NCBI GenBank assembly: GCA_003978475.1
Contig: QNZR01000218.1
Coordinates: forward strand, 1 to 5,231
Length of the DNA: 5,231 nucleotides
Direction: 5' to 3'
Source of the DNA: Sulfurimonas sp.
GTDB lineage: Bacteria > Campylobacterota > Campylobacteria > Campylobacterales > Sulfurimonadaceae
Below are positions 1-5,231 of the stretch, piece after piece. How positions within the stretch are numbered: the first letter of the stretch is position 1; every line of letters starts with the position of its first letter. Both the position numbers and the translations under genes were made by a program. The notes beneath the pieces are model-generated. The model saw only the letters and a program-made list of their open reading frames with translations, had not been told where the DNA came from and searched no databases.

Positions 1-262
1 GGTGGAAAATGTTTGCGTGGTATCACCATTTACCGTCTGCGCTGCGCCGACCCCCGTCACGCTGAAAGAGAGGTACGTCTCCACGCTACCGGTGACGGTA
101 ACCGTCTCCACGATGGCGATGCGCGTGTACCCGCTGTCTGTCATGGTGCCGCCGAGTCCGAGCTCGTAAGACCCCTCAGATGCGTGGTTTACTATTTGGT
201 GTGCTCCGGTGCCGGATGCGGTGGCGTTGGTTCCCACCTCTACGGTTACCGTACTTCCCGCG
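1..262 (-). other. Foreign, GC-rich segment encoding part of a beta-type surface/secreted protein; junction near 251-270
   Basis: Hand counting gives about 60% G+C for 1-260, 42% for 261-360 and 36% for 281-360. Read on the minus strand in the fliF frame, the segment encodes about 86 residues rich in Thr, Val, Gly and Ser with alternating hydrophobic/polar strands. Two similar pieces, STVTVEVGTN and ETVTVTGSVETY, lie about 50 residues apart, and there is no lysine. The pattern (a TVTVxVGTNA strand, a GAHQIVN segment, SGYTRIAIVE, then VTVTGSVETYLSFSV) resembles, from memory, extracellular repetitive proteins of Parcubacteria-type candidate phyla. That attribution is inference. No stop codon occurs, so this is the middle of a longer frame that continues beyond position 1. 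The exact breakpoint cannot be fixed because residues such as AIAAG could belong to either side. Confidence 0.6.
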
Positions 263-351
263 GCAATGGCACCGCCAATGACCATTTTTTGTGGTGATGT
301 CAATTTGCTGTAAAGCGAAACCAGTTGTGAGAAGAGAACTTTAAAATCCAT
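1..351 (-). CDS. fliF: FliF N-terminus joined in frame to an unrelated Thr/Val-rich secreted-type sequence (partial, probably chimeric)
   Basis: The frame opens at ATG 349-351 and stays open for 117 codons to the window edge, so the 3' end is missing. A modest AGG lies 5 bases before the ATG, and the start is 17 bases after the hisC stop. Residues 1 to about 30 begin MDFKVLFSQL and continue through KLTSPQKMVIGG. This matches the start of epsilonproteobacterial FliF, the inner-membrane MS-ring protein of the flagellar basal body, and fliF is the expected next gene after hisC. FliF should then continue through a hydrophobic first transmembrane helix and a periplasmic ring domain. Instead, from about residue 31 the sequence reads AGSTVTVEVGTNATASGTG and stays polar, with about one Thr in five residues and no Lys, Cys, Pro or Trp. 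That part is not FliF. I am confident of the FliF start and the switch. The fused product is probably an artefact, so do not take it as a functional FliF. Confidence 0.7.
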   Translation of the reverse strand, partial: MDFKVLFSQLVSLYSKLTSPQKMVIGGAIAAGSTVTVEVGTNATASGTGAHQIVNHASEGSYELGLGGTMTDSGYTRIAIVETVTVTGSVETYLSFSVTGVGAAQTVNGDTTQTFST

Positions 352-368
352 TCAAACCTACATGTAAA

Positions 369-1463
369 TTATAATACGCTCATAAACTGCTCAAAAAACC
401 GTTGGTTCTGTGCAGGCGTTCCTACTGTGACCCGAATTGCATTGAGACCATAACTACTCAAATCTCTTACAATAATACCTTTTTTAAGTAGTGCCAAAGC
501 TAAGTCCGATGATTTTTGTTCATTATGAAGCTGTAATGTAACAAAATTGGTATAGCTGGGAATCATCTCAATGCCCTGTTTAGCTGCAAATATTTCATAC
601 TGCCGCATCTGCTCAAAACACTCCTGTACCGACTCTTGAACGAACGCATCATCATCCAGTGCTACCGTCGCGGCTTCTAGCGAGAGCGTGGTAATATTAA
701 ACGGCGGACGCAGTTTATAAAGTGCGTCAATAATCGTTTCTGATGCAATTCCATACCCCACACGCATGCCGCCCAAACCGTATGCTTTGGAAAATGTTCC
801 CAAATAGACGACATTCTTAAAACGCTCAATCAGCTCTTTTGGAGCAATGGCTTTAGTCGGGTCTTTATGAGCGGCATACTCCATGTAGGCACCGTCAACT
901 ACGACCAGTGTATTGCCGTCAATCTTCTCTAAAAATTTGTACAGCGCTTCTCTATCGACCGCATCGCCGGTAGGGTTATTGGGCGTACAGATAAAAATAA
1001 TTGCAGGATCATGGGCTTCGTAAGCAGCATAAAATTCATCGAAACAGTGCTCATACGATGGTGTACGAATAACCTCGGCACCCACATGACGGGCATAAAT
1101 TTCATACATTGCAAAGGTCACGGCACTCATCAATACCCTGGCATTATCATTCGCTTTGGCATGAATGAGAAACTCAATAATCTGATCGCTTCCCGCACCG
1201 ATAATCACCTCCTTCTCTGCCACATCAAAACGTGCCGCCAAGGCTTTTTTGAGTGCAAACATCGAGTCATCGGGGTAGCGGGACATCGCTGAAAGCATCT
1301 TCCCCACAGCCTTCTGAACTTTGGGTGAACACCCCTTGGGATTCTCGTTTGAAGCCAGCTTGACAATCTCCGAAGGAGCAATACCGAACTCTCTTACTAC
1401 CAGCTCTATCGGCTTGCCCGCTTCATACGTCTTAATGCCTTCTAGTGTTGTATTAAATGTCAT
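369..1463 (-). CDS. hisC: Histidinol-phosphate aminotransferase (aminotransferase class I/II, HisC family)
   Basis: A PLP-dependent fold-type I aminotransferase. The family transfers an amino group from glutamate to imidazole acetol phosphate in histidine synthesis, and many members also accept aromatic 2-oxo acids. The 364-residue length is normal. Visible motifs are SNENP (38-42), the phosphate-loop GAGS (89-92), PNNPTG (161-166) with the ring-stacking Asn, DGAY (190-193) with the Asp that pairs with the PLP nitrogen, the Schiff-base Lys226 in TFSKAYG, Arg234 in GMRVGYG, and the substrate-carboxylate Arg344 near the C-terminus. I chose ATG 1461-1463. It forms an ATGA overlap with the pheA stop and has AAGAGGGG just upstream; the in-frame ATG at 1493 would overlap pheA by 34 bases and add ten residues not expected in the family. 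Direct coupling to pheA suggests it also, or mainly, transaminates phenylpyruvate. This specificity is inferred. Confidence 0.93.
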   Translation of the reverse strand: MTFNTTLEGIKTYEAGKPIELVVREFGIAPSEIVKLASNENPKGCSPKVQKAVGKMLSAMSRYPDDSMFALKKALAARFDVAEKEVIIGAGSDQIIEFLIHAKANDNARVLMSAVTFAMYEIYARHVGAEVIRTPSYEHCFDEFYAAYEAHDPAIIFICTPNNPTGDAVDREALYKFLEKIDGNTLVVVDGAYMEYAAHKDPTKAIAPKELIERFKNVVYLGTFSKAYGLGGMRVGYGIASETIIDALYKLRPPFNITTLSLEAATVALDDDAFVQESVQECFEQMRQYEIFAAKQGIEMIPSYTNFVTLQLHNEQKSSDLALALLKKGIIVRDLSSYGLNAIRVTVGTPAQNQRFFEQFMSVL

Positions 1464-2536
1464 TGGTCCCCTCTTACATAACTTCCCAGCCACGTCACCT
1501 CTCCGGTGTGTTGCTGCAGTACTTTTTGAATATTGTCATCATCAATATGTCCGTAAAAATCAATAAAAAACCAATAGGCAAAAACATCACCGTCTTTTGC
1601 CGGACGACTCTCAATTTTACTTAGATTAATACATTCTCTGTCAAAATCCTGTAAAAAACGTGCCAGTGTTCCCGGTTTTTCGGCATCTTTTAAACGCACA
1701 AACAACGAGGTCTTGTCATCGCCGCTGCGCTCATTTTTAAAATCGCTTAAAATAATAAATCGCGTCGTATTGTTGTGAACATCTTCGATATTTTCAAACA
1801 GTGTCGGTACGCCATACATCTTGGCGGCTATATGACTGCATATAGCTGCCGCATTGGCATCTTGTGCCGCTAAAATTGCTGCTTTTGCCGTAGACTCCAC
1901 CGGAATATGCTCAATACTCTCAAGCCCGTGTTCTTGTAAAAACTCGCGACACTGTCCAAAGCCTTTGTCCTTGGAGTAGATATATTTGACATCTTCGAGA
2001 TGACGCGCTTTCGTAGCAAACGACATATGGATTGGCATGTAAATCTCGGCAACAATTTTAATACTGCTTTTGGCTAGCAGATCCAGAGTCTCACCGACAA
2101 CACCGTCACGGCTGTTCTCTACCGGAACCACGCCAAACTTGGCACGTCCTGACTCCAACGTCTTAAAAACTCCGTAAATCGACCCCAAAGAGAGGTAGTC
2201 GCTCATACCTCCAAAGCGTGACTCGGCGGCTTGATGGGTAAAACTTCCCTCCGGCCCCAAAAAGGCAATACGCTCCGGAAGTTCAATATTGCGTGCCACG
2301 GCAAATATCTCCAAAAAAATTGCTTCAATCGCCGCTTTATTGAGTATTTTTCCCTGACTCAACATCTCCAAACGCGCAATAATCGCCTTTTCCCGTTCGG
2401 GTCGGTAAATTGCACCGCCACTCTCATTTTTAATGGCTCCGACACGCTCGACGACCTCCATCCGCTCATTCAATAACGCTAAAATCCGGTTGTCAATACT
2501 ATCAATCGCATCACGACACTCTTGTAATGTTGTCAT
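1460..2536 (-). CDS. pheA: Bifunctional chorismate mutase / prephenate dehydratase (P-protein)
   Basis: This cytoplasmic enzyme converts chorismate to prephenate and then to phenylpyruvate, the committed route to phenylalanine. The 358-residue length is typical. Residues 1-85 are an AroQ-type helical chorismate mutase; Arg8, Arg25, Lys36, Arg48 and Glu49 align with the E. coli P-protein active-site Arg11, Arg28, Lys39, Arg51 and Glu52. Residues 89 to about 265 are the prephenate dehydratase domain, with GPEGSFTHQAA, VPVENSRDGVVGETLDLL and the catalytic TRF (258-260). Residues 276-355 form an ACT regulatory domain with PGTL (288-291) and ESRP (309-312), the elements that bind phenylalanine, so feedback inhibition is expected. 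I chose ATG 2534-2536, which has AGGAG 5 bases upstream; an in-frame ATG at 2563 would run into the preceding gene and add nine residues. The start is 2 bases after the stop of the HAD gene, and the stop overlaps the hisC start. Confidence 0.95.
   Translation of the reverse strand: MTTLQECRDAIDSIDNRILALLNERMEVVERVGAIKNESGGAIYRPEREKAIIARLEMLSQGKILNKAAIEAIFLEIFAVARNIELPERIAFLGPEGSFTHQAAESRFGGMSDYLSLGSIYGVFKTLESGRAKFGVVPVENSRDGVVGETLDLLAKSSIKIVAEIYMPIHMSFATKARHLEDVKYIYSKDKGFGQCREFLQEHGLESIEHIPVESTAKAAILAAQDANAAAICSHIAAKMYGVPTLFENIEDVHNNTTRFIILSDFKNERSGDDKTSLFVRLKDAEKPGTLARFLQDFDRECINLSKIESRPAKDGDVFAYWFFIDFYGHIDDDNIQKVLQQHTGEVTWLGSYVRGDQ
1468..1475 (-). promoter_or_regulatory. Shine-Dalgarno site for hisC
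   Basis: On the minus strand AAGAGGGG lies 4 bases before ATG 1463 (6 bases from its GAGG core), inside the 3' end of pheA. It decides in favour of the 1463 start over the in-frame ATG at 1493. Together with the ATGA overlap it indicates translational coupling of hisC to pheA. Confidence 0.65.
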
Positions 2537-2538
2537 AC

Positions 2539-3324
2539 TCACTCCTGTAACCTCGCCTTCCAAACATCGTAAACATCGCCATAGACGGCATCGGGTCGTT
2601 CACGCTCATGGAGATAAGGGATGATTTCCTCCTGGTTTTTGTATTTACCGCTTAAAACAAAAACGGTCTTCATTCCCAAAGCGGCAGCTCCGCTTAAATC
2701 ACCTTTGACATCATCACTGACCATAGTAATACGCTCATATTGCGCGTCATGTTGCTGCCACCGTAAGCGTCGCAACGCTTCGGCATAAAAAGCTTTACTG
2801 GGTTTTCCTACTACCGCATATGACTGAGAGGTCGCAAACTCCAGCATCTTTAAAATAGCCCCTACCCCGGGGTAGCGCTTGGAATGTTTCGCATAAATGG
2901 TGGTCTCATGCATGCCGACAAGACTGGCACCCGAGAGTAAAAAGTCAATCATCTGTGCATATTCATCAGCACAAAAATCCTCTTTAATAGCCAGCAGTAC
3001 GGCTTGGGGGTTCGCATAGTCTAACGTATAGCCCATAGCAGAGAGTACGGCTAAAAATTCCGATGCGCCATAAGCCGCCACTGCCGTTTTGGGTACCATG
3101 GACTCTAGCGTCATTAACGGATCCAGATAGTGTTCTCTGGGAATGTGCAAACCGACACTGGTGAGATAGTACCAAAAATCGCTGCTGGAGCGTTTGGTAT
3201 TGTTGGTAACGACCATATAGGGAATCTGTCGGGAATTTAACGTATCAATCAACGCAACGGCACCCCGAATCGGCTGTTTGTGGCTGTCATCTATCAAAGT
3301 TCCCTGCACGTCAATAAACATCAT
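2539..3324 (-). CDS. HAD-superfamily hydrolase, NagD/LHPP-like (class IIA), with altered catalytic motif I
   Basis: A 261-residue cytoplasmic protein of the haloacid dehalogenase fold, resembling the NagD/LHPP/HDHD2 phosphatases. Motif I is IDVQGTLID with the nucleophile Asp5. Motif II is VVTNNT around Thr40, motif III is Lys174 in GKPS, and motif IV is SDDVKGD with Asp204 and Asp205, followed by GAAALGMKTVFVLSGKY. A cap domain of about residues 75-165 sits between motifs II and III, as in class II members. Motif I is normally DxDGT, where the second Asp acts as general acid/base; here it is Gln7, so phosphatase activity may be weak, altered or lost. The substrate is unknown. The gene starts 4 bases after lysA stops and ends 2 bases before pheA. 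Two ATGs stand in tandem (3324 and 3321) with no strong Shine-Dalgarno, which suggests coupling to lysA. I kept the first. Confidence 0.85.
   Translation of the reverse strand: MMFIDVQGTLIDDSHKQPIRGAVALIDTLNSRQIPYMVVTNNTKRSSSDFWYYLTSVGLHIPREHYLDPLMTLESMVPKTAVAAYGASEFLAVLSAMGYTLDYANPQAVLLAIKEDFCADEYAQMIDFLLSGASLVGMHETTIYAKHSKRYPGVGAILKMLEFATSQSYAVVGKPSKAFYAEALRRLRWQQHDAQYERITMVSDDVKGDLSGAAALGMKTVFVLSGKYKNQEEIIPYLHERERPDAVYGDVYDVWKARLQE
2542..2546 (-). promoter_or_regulatory. Shine-Dalgarno site for pheA
   Basis: Minus-strand AGGAG lies 5 bases before ATG 2536, within the last codons of the upstream HAD gene. It is the strongest ribosome-binding site in the window and fixes the pheA start at 2536 rather than 2563. 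Confidence 0.7.
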
Positions 3325-3328
3325 ATCG

Positions 3329-4546
3329 TTAACTTTTCAAATAGGGGGTCTCTAAGGCAATCAGATCTTCAAATGACTCCCGCGATCGGATCAGGCGGTC
3401 CTTGCCTTGTGTTACGGCCACTTCTGCCGAACGTCCCCGGGTATTATAATTGCTGCCCATGCCAAAACCGTAGGCTCCGGCGCTGTGAACCACCAATAGA
3501 TCCTGATGCTTCAACGGCGCCAACACATAGTCCTTTGCCAAAAAGTCACCGCTCTCACACACGGGGCCCACAACATCGGCAGGCGTTCCTTCACCATCAG
3601 GTTTTCCAACCGCCTCAATGTAGTGATAGGCACCATAAAGACTGGGGCGCAACAGATCATTCATCGCGCCGTCCACAATCACAAAACGTTTCTGTTCATT
3701 GACTTTTTCATAGAGGACTCTGGTTAAAAAATATCCCGCGTTAGCCGTTAAAAAGCGTCCCGGTTCACAAATAACGGTTAGCTCCAGTGCGGTCAATGTC
3801 GAGAGTATTGCCTGAGCATAATCATACGGACTAATCGTCGCTTCATCACGGTAGCGAATGCCCAAACCACCGCCGATATCAAAAAATTTCAGATCAATAT
3901 TGACGGTCTGAAGCGAGCGTACCAAATCGGCTACGATAACAGCGGCTTCACGAATGGGTTCAAGCTCGGTCAACTGGGATCCAATATGAAAATGAATGCC
4001 GACCGGGTCAAGATATTCTGAATTTTTAGCCCGTAAATACATACGTTTGGCACTGTTAATATCTACCCCAAATTTATTGTCATGCAATCCGGTAGAGATG
4101 TAAGGGTGTGTTTTGGGGTCAATATTGGGGTTGACGCGAATGCTGATGCGCGCAACAGTGCCCACTATGGCGGCAATCTGTTCGACGCGCTCCAGTTCAC
4201 CGTCACTCTCGACATTGATATATAAAATATTGGACTCCAGCGCCTCTCTAATTTCATCATCACGCTTGCCGACACCGCTGAAAATAATTTTGTACGATGC
4301 TATGCCCGCACGTAATGCCCGGCGTACCTCACCGATGGAGACACAATCCGCTCCTGCGCCCAATGTGGCAAAATGCTTAATAACACTGAGATTCGAGTTA
4401 GCTTTAATGGCATATGCTACCATCGATTTACGCCCTTTAAATGCCGTTTTTAATGCTTCATACTGTACTTGCATGGCATCAAAATCGTAAACATATAGCG
4501 GTGTATCGTATTTCTGGGCTAACGCTGTAAAATCAATCAAAATCAT
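3329..4546 (-). CDS. lysA: Diaminopimelate decarboxylase
   Basis: A PLP-dependent fold-type III (alanine-racemase-like barrel) decarboxylase that converts meso-diaminopimelate to L-lysine and CO2, the last step of lysine synthesis. It is 405 residues from ATG 4546, a normal length. Visible features are the Schiff-base Lys48 in YAIKANSN, HFHIGSQ (185-191) stacking on PLP, the phosphate-binding GGGLG (225-229), EPGR (261-264), the catalytic Cys330 in CESGD contributed across the dimer, and Tyr359 in GAYGFGMGSNYN. The CESGD motif distinguishes it from ornithine/arginine decarboxylase relatives. The start is uncertain: GAGG stands only 1 base before ATG 4546, but 7 bases before an in-frame TTG at 4538-4540 that would give a 403-residue protein beginning MIDFTALAQKY, closer to the usual family N-terminus. 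It is the first of four closely spaced genes (4 bases to the next) and probably heads the transcript. Confidence 0.95.
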   Translation of the reverse strand: MILIDFTALAQKYDTPLYVYDFDAMQVQYEALKTAFKGRKSMVAYAIKANSNLSVIKHFATLGAGADCVSIGEVRRALRAGIASYKIIFSGVGKRDDEIREALESNILYINVESDGELERVEQIAAIVGTVARISIRVNPNIDPKTHPYISTGLHDNKFGVDINSAKRMYLRAKNSEYLDPVGIHFHIGSQLTELEPIREAAVIVADLVRSLQTVNIDLKFFDIGGGLGIRYRDEATISPYDYAQAILSTLTALELTVICEPGRFLTANAGYFLTRVLYEKVNEQKRFVIVDGAMNDLLRPSLYGAYHYIEAVGKPDGEGTPADVVGPVCESGDFLAKDYVLAPLKHQDLLVVHSAGAYGFGMGSNYNTRGRSAEVAVTQGKDRLIRSRESFEDLIALETPYLKS

Positions 4547-4566
4547 ACCTCATAAAATTTATGGGT
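4547..4566. repeat. Small inverted repeat over the lysA ribosome-binding site
   Basis: On the plus strand ACC, a bulged T, CATAAA, a central A, TTTATG and GGT form two arms that are perfect apart from the bulge. In lysA mRNA the ACC and CATA pairs could hide the GAGG ribosome-binding site in a short stem. The stem is A/T-rich and short, so it is weak and could be chance. It could also be an operator-like palindrome just upstream of lysA. Confidence 0.3.
4548..4551 (-). promoter_or_regulatory. Shine-Dalgarno GAGG bearing on the lysA start
   Basis: Minus-strand GAGG is 1 base from ATG 4546, which is too close for efficient initiation there. It is 7 bases from the in-frame TTG at 4540, a normal distance. 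This favours the TTG as the true lysA start. The site also lies in one arm of the inverted repeat at 4547-4566. Confidence 0.45.
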
Positions 4567-4596
4567 TATCATATCAAAACTCAGCTTTAAAGGCTC
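4561..4596 (-). promoter_or_regulatory. Possible sigma-70-type promoter for the lysA operon
   Basis: The 55 bases between lptG and lysA are the only non-coding stretch large enough for a promoter inside the window. On the minus strand TATGAT (4573-4568), preceded by a T-run (TTTTGA), is one mismatch from the TATAAT -10 consensus. No recognisable -35 box is found 17 bases upstream, where the sequence is GAGCCT; Campylobacterota promoters often lack a clear -35. Transcription would begin near 4561, leaving a leader of only 15-20 bases. Read-through from lptG is an equally good explanation. Confidence 0.25.
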
Positions 4597-4601
4597 TTCT
4601 A

Positions 4602-5231
4602 TCAGTGATAGGCTCGGTTTTTTTGCCAGATCACAGCGGCGCTGAGCCACAGGATGACAATAGGTAAAATAATACCGACTTCACTGGGAATAACTTTATT
4701 ATTGGAGAGCTCAATCAAACTAAAAAGCAGTACCCAGATCATCAATGTGGCTAAAATTGCCCCAAATGTGAACAGAGAAATACTCATAAAACGATTGCTG
4801 ATGGGAACCAGAAAGAAGATAACGACAATCACAGCAGGGACAAAAAACGGATAGACAAATATTTTATACAGCGCACTCTTGATTTTATCAATACTCAAAT
4901 TTTCACTTTGCAGCAGTATCATCGCATCCATAGCGTCCGTAATGGTAAAATCAACCTTCCCTTCATAGACCTGATCCAGAATTTTCGGTCGAAAGCCCTT
5001 TAAAAGTTTCAATTGCTCGTCAGATTTAATGGCAATACCTTCAGAAGTGTCAAACGAAACATCCGAAGGCTTCTGAATAATATGTGCCCCTTTAACATGC
5101 CAGTAGCCCGCTCTGTAATCTGCTCCTGTTGCAGTAACCACCTGCGTTAATGCTCCGTTTTTAATGGTAAATATACGAATATCCTCGGCACGTTCTTGCA
5201 ATGGAAACAACTCTCCAAAATAGACATACTG
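4602..5231 (-). CDS. lptG: LPS export ABC transporter permease LptG (YjgP/YjgQ family), C-terminal part
   Basis: The last 209 residues of an LptF/LptG-family permease; the 5' end lies beyond the right edge, and the frame is open to base 5231 (first residues QYVYFGELFPLQERAED). The family forms the inner-membrane part of the LptB2FG transporter, which extracts lipopolysaccharide and passes it towards the outer membrane. About residues 1-85 of the fragment are the end of the periplasmic beta-jellyroll, including the characteristic AEDIRIFTIKNGAL and YWHVKGA strands. Three transmembrane segments follow at about 124-145, 150-175 and 181-203, and the protein ends in a short charged tail (QKNRAYH), as in LptG/LptF C-termini. 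Its position just before lysA in Campylobacterota supports LptG over the paralogue LptF, which is usually encoded elsewhere, but the sequence alone does not fully separate them. The stop is 55 bases before lysA in the same direction. Confidence 0.85.
   Translation of the reverse strand, partial: QYVYFGELFPLQERAEDIRIFTIKNGALTQVVTATGADYRAGYWHVKGAHIIQKPSDVSFDTSEGIAIKSDEQLKLLKGFRPKILDQVYEGKVDFTITDAMDAMILLQSENLSIDKIKSALYKIFVYPFFVPAVIVVIFFLVPISNRFMSISLFTFGAILATLMIWVLLFSLIELSNNKVIPSEVGIILPIVILWLSAAVIWQKNRAYH

Noticed and set aside
13..297. Plus-strand open frame of 94 codons at the left end
   Set aside because: It lies opposite a frame that is open from a clear FliF start to the window edge. Its Arg/Cys/His-rich translation has no recognisable pattern and no convincing ribosome-binding site.
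352..368. Hidden small gene or separate fliF promoter between hisC and fliF
   Set aside because: Only 17 bases are available. They contain an ATG immediately followed by TAG and a modest ribosome-binding site, with no room for a promoter.
3280..3702. Plus-strand open frame of 140 codons antisense to the HAD start and lysA
   Set aside because: It is Pro/His/Ser/Arg-rich with no domain signal and is antisense to well-supported catalytic regions of lysA, so it is a shadow frame.
4113..4490. Plus-strand open frame of 125 codons antisense to lysA
   Set aside because: It mirrors the conserved N-terminal half of LysA, including the PLP-lysine region, and has no independent coding signal.
4581..4596. 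Minus-strand AGCCTTTAAAGCT after lptG as a possible lptG terminator
   Set aside because: The palindrome is imperfect, weak and A/T-rich, with only a short T stretch after it (GAGTTTTG), so it does not make a credible intrinsic terminator.
4599..4624. CTATCA-G-TGATAG inverted repeat followed by GCTCGG and a run of seven T on the plus strand, like a terminator
   Set aside because: The T-run follows the stem only on the plus strand, where there is no gene to terminate. The stem is short and A/T-rich with a one-base loop, and it falls on the lptG stop and last codons.
1..5231. Mobile element, CRISPR array, tRNA/rRNA or defence/novel multi-gene system
   Set aside because: I saw no spaced direct repeats, transposase or integrase motifs, terminal inverted repeats, tRNA-like cloverleaf or toxin-antitoxin-like pairs. 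Everything from 369 to 5231 is explained by conserved housekeeping genes.

Overview
The window looks like chromosomal DNA of a Campylobacterota (Epsilonproteobacteria) bacterium, most likely an environmental Sulfurimonas/Sulfuricurvum/Sulfurovum-type lineage. The basis is protein character and gene order: lptG, lysA, a HAD-family hydrolase, pheA, hisC, then the start of fliF, all on the minus strand. To my recollection this is the same order as in Campylobacter jejuni (the Cj0313 to Cj0318 neighbourhood). I made no database comparison.

Layout, read in the direction of transcription (right to left). At 5231-4602 is the C-terminal part of the lipopolysaccharide-export permease LptG, whose start lies outside the window. 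A 55-base gap (4601-4547) follows, the only real intergenic space here, with a weak promoter candidate and a small inverted repeat over the lysA ribosome-binding site. Then come four tightly packed complete genes: lysA (last step of lysine synthesis), a NagD-like HAD hydrolase 4 bases later, pheA (chorismate mutase/prephenate dehydratase) 2 bases later, and hisC (histidinol-phosphate-type aminotransferase) with a 4-base ATGA overlap. The spacing implies one transcript. PheA makes phenylpyruvate, and an aminotransferase directly after it could convert this to phenylalanine as well as serving histidine synthesis.

The left end is the anomaly. Seventeen bases after hisC a reading frame starts exactly like FliF, the flagellar MS-ring protein. 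After about 30 residues, inside what should be the first transmembrane helix, it switches in frame to a Thr/Val/Gly-rich, lysine-free, beta-type extracellular sequence. At the same point base composition jumps from about 40% to about 60% G+C. The foreign part resembles repetitive secreted proteins I associate with Candidate Phyla Radiation (Parcubacteria-like) genomes. The likeliest explanation is a chimeric assembly join at about 251-270; a real gene fusion or insertion is possible but less likely.

The rest is a conserved housekeeping cluster. I found no mobile element, CRISPR array, RNA gene or evident novel system. Secondary points of interest are a Gln in place of the second Asp of the HAD catalytic motif, a probable TTG start for lysA, and the pheA-hisC coupling.
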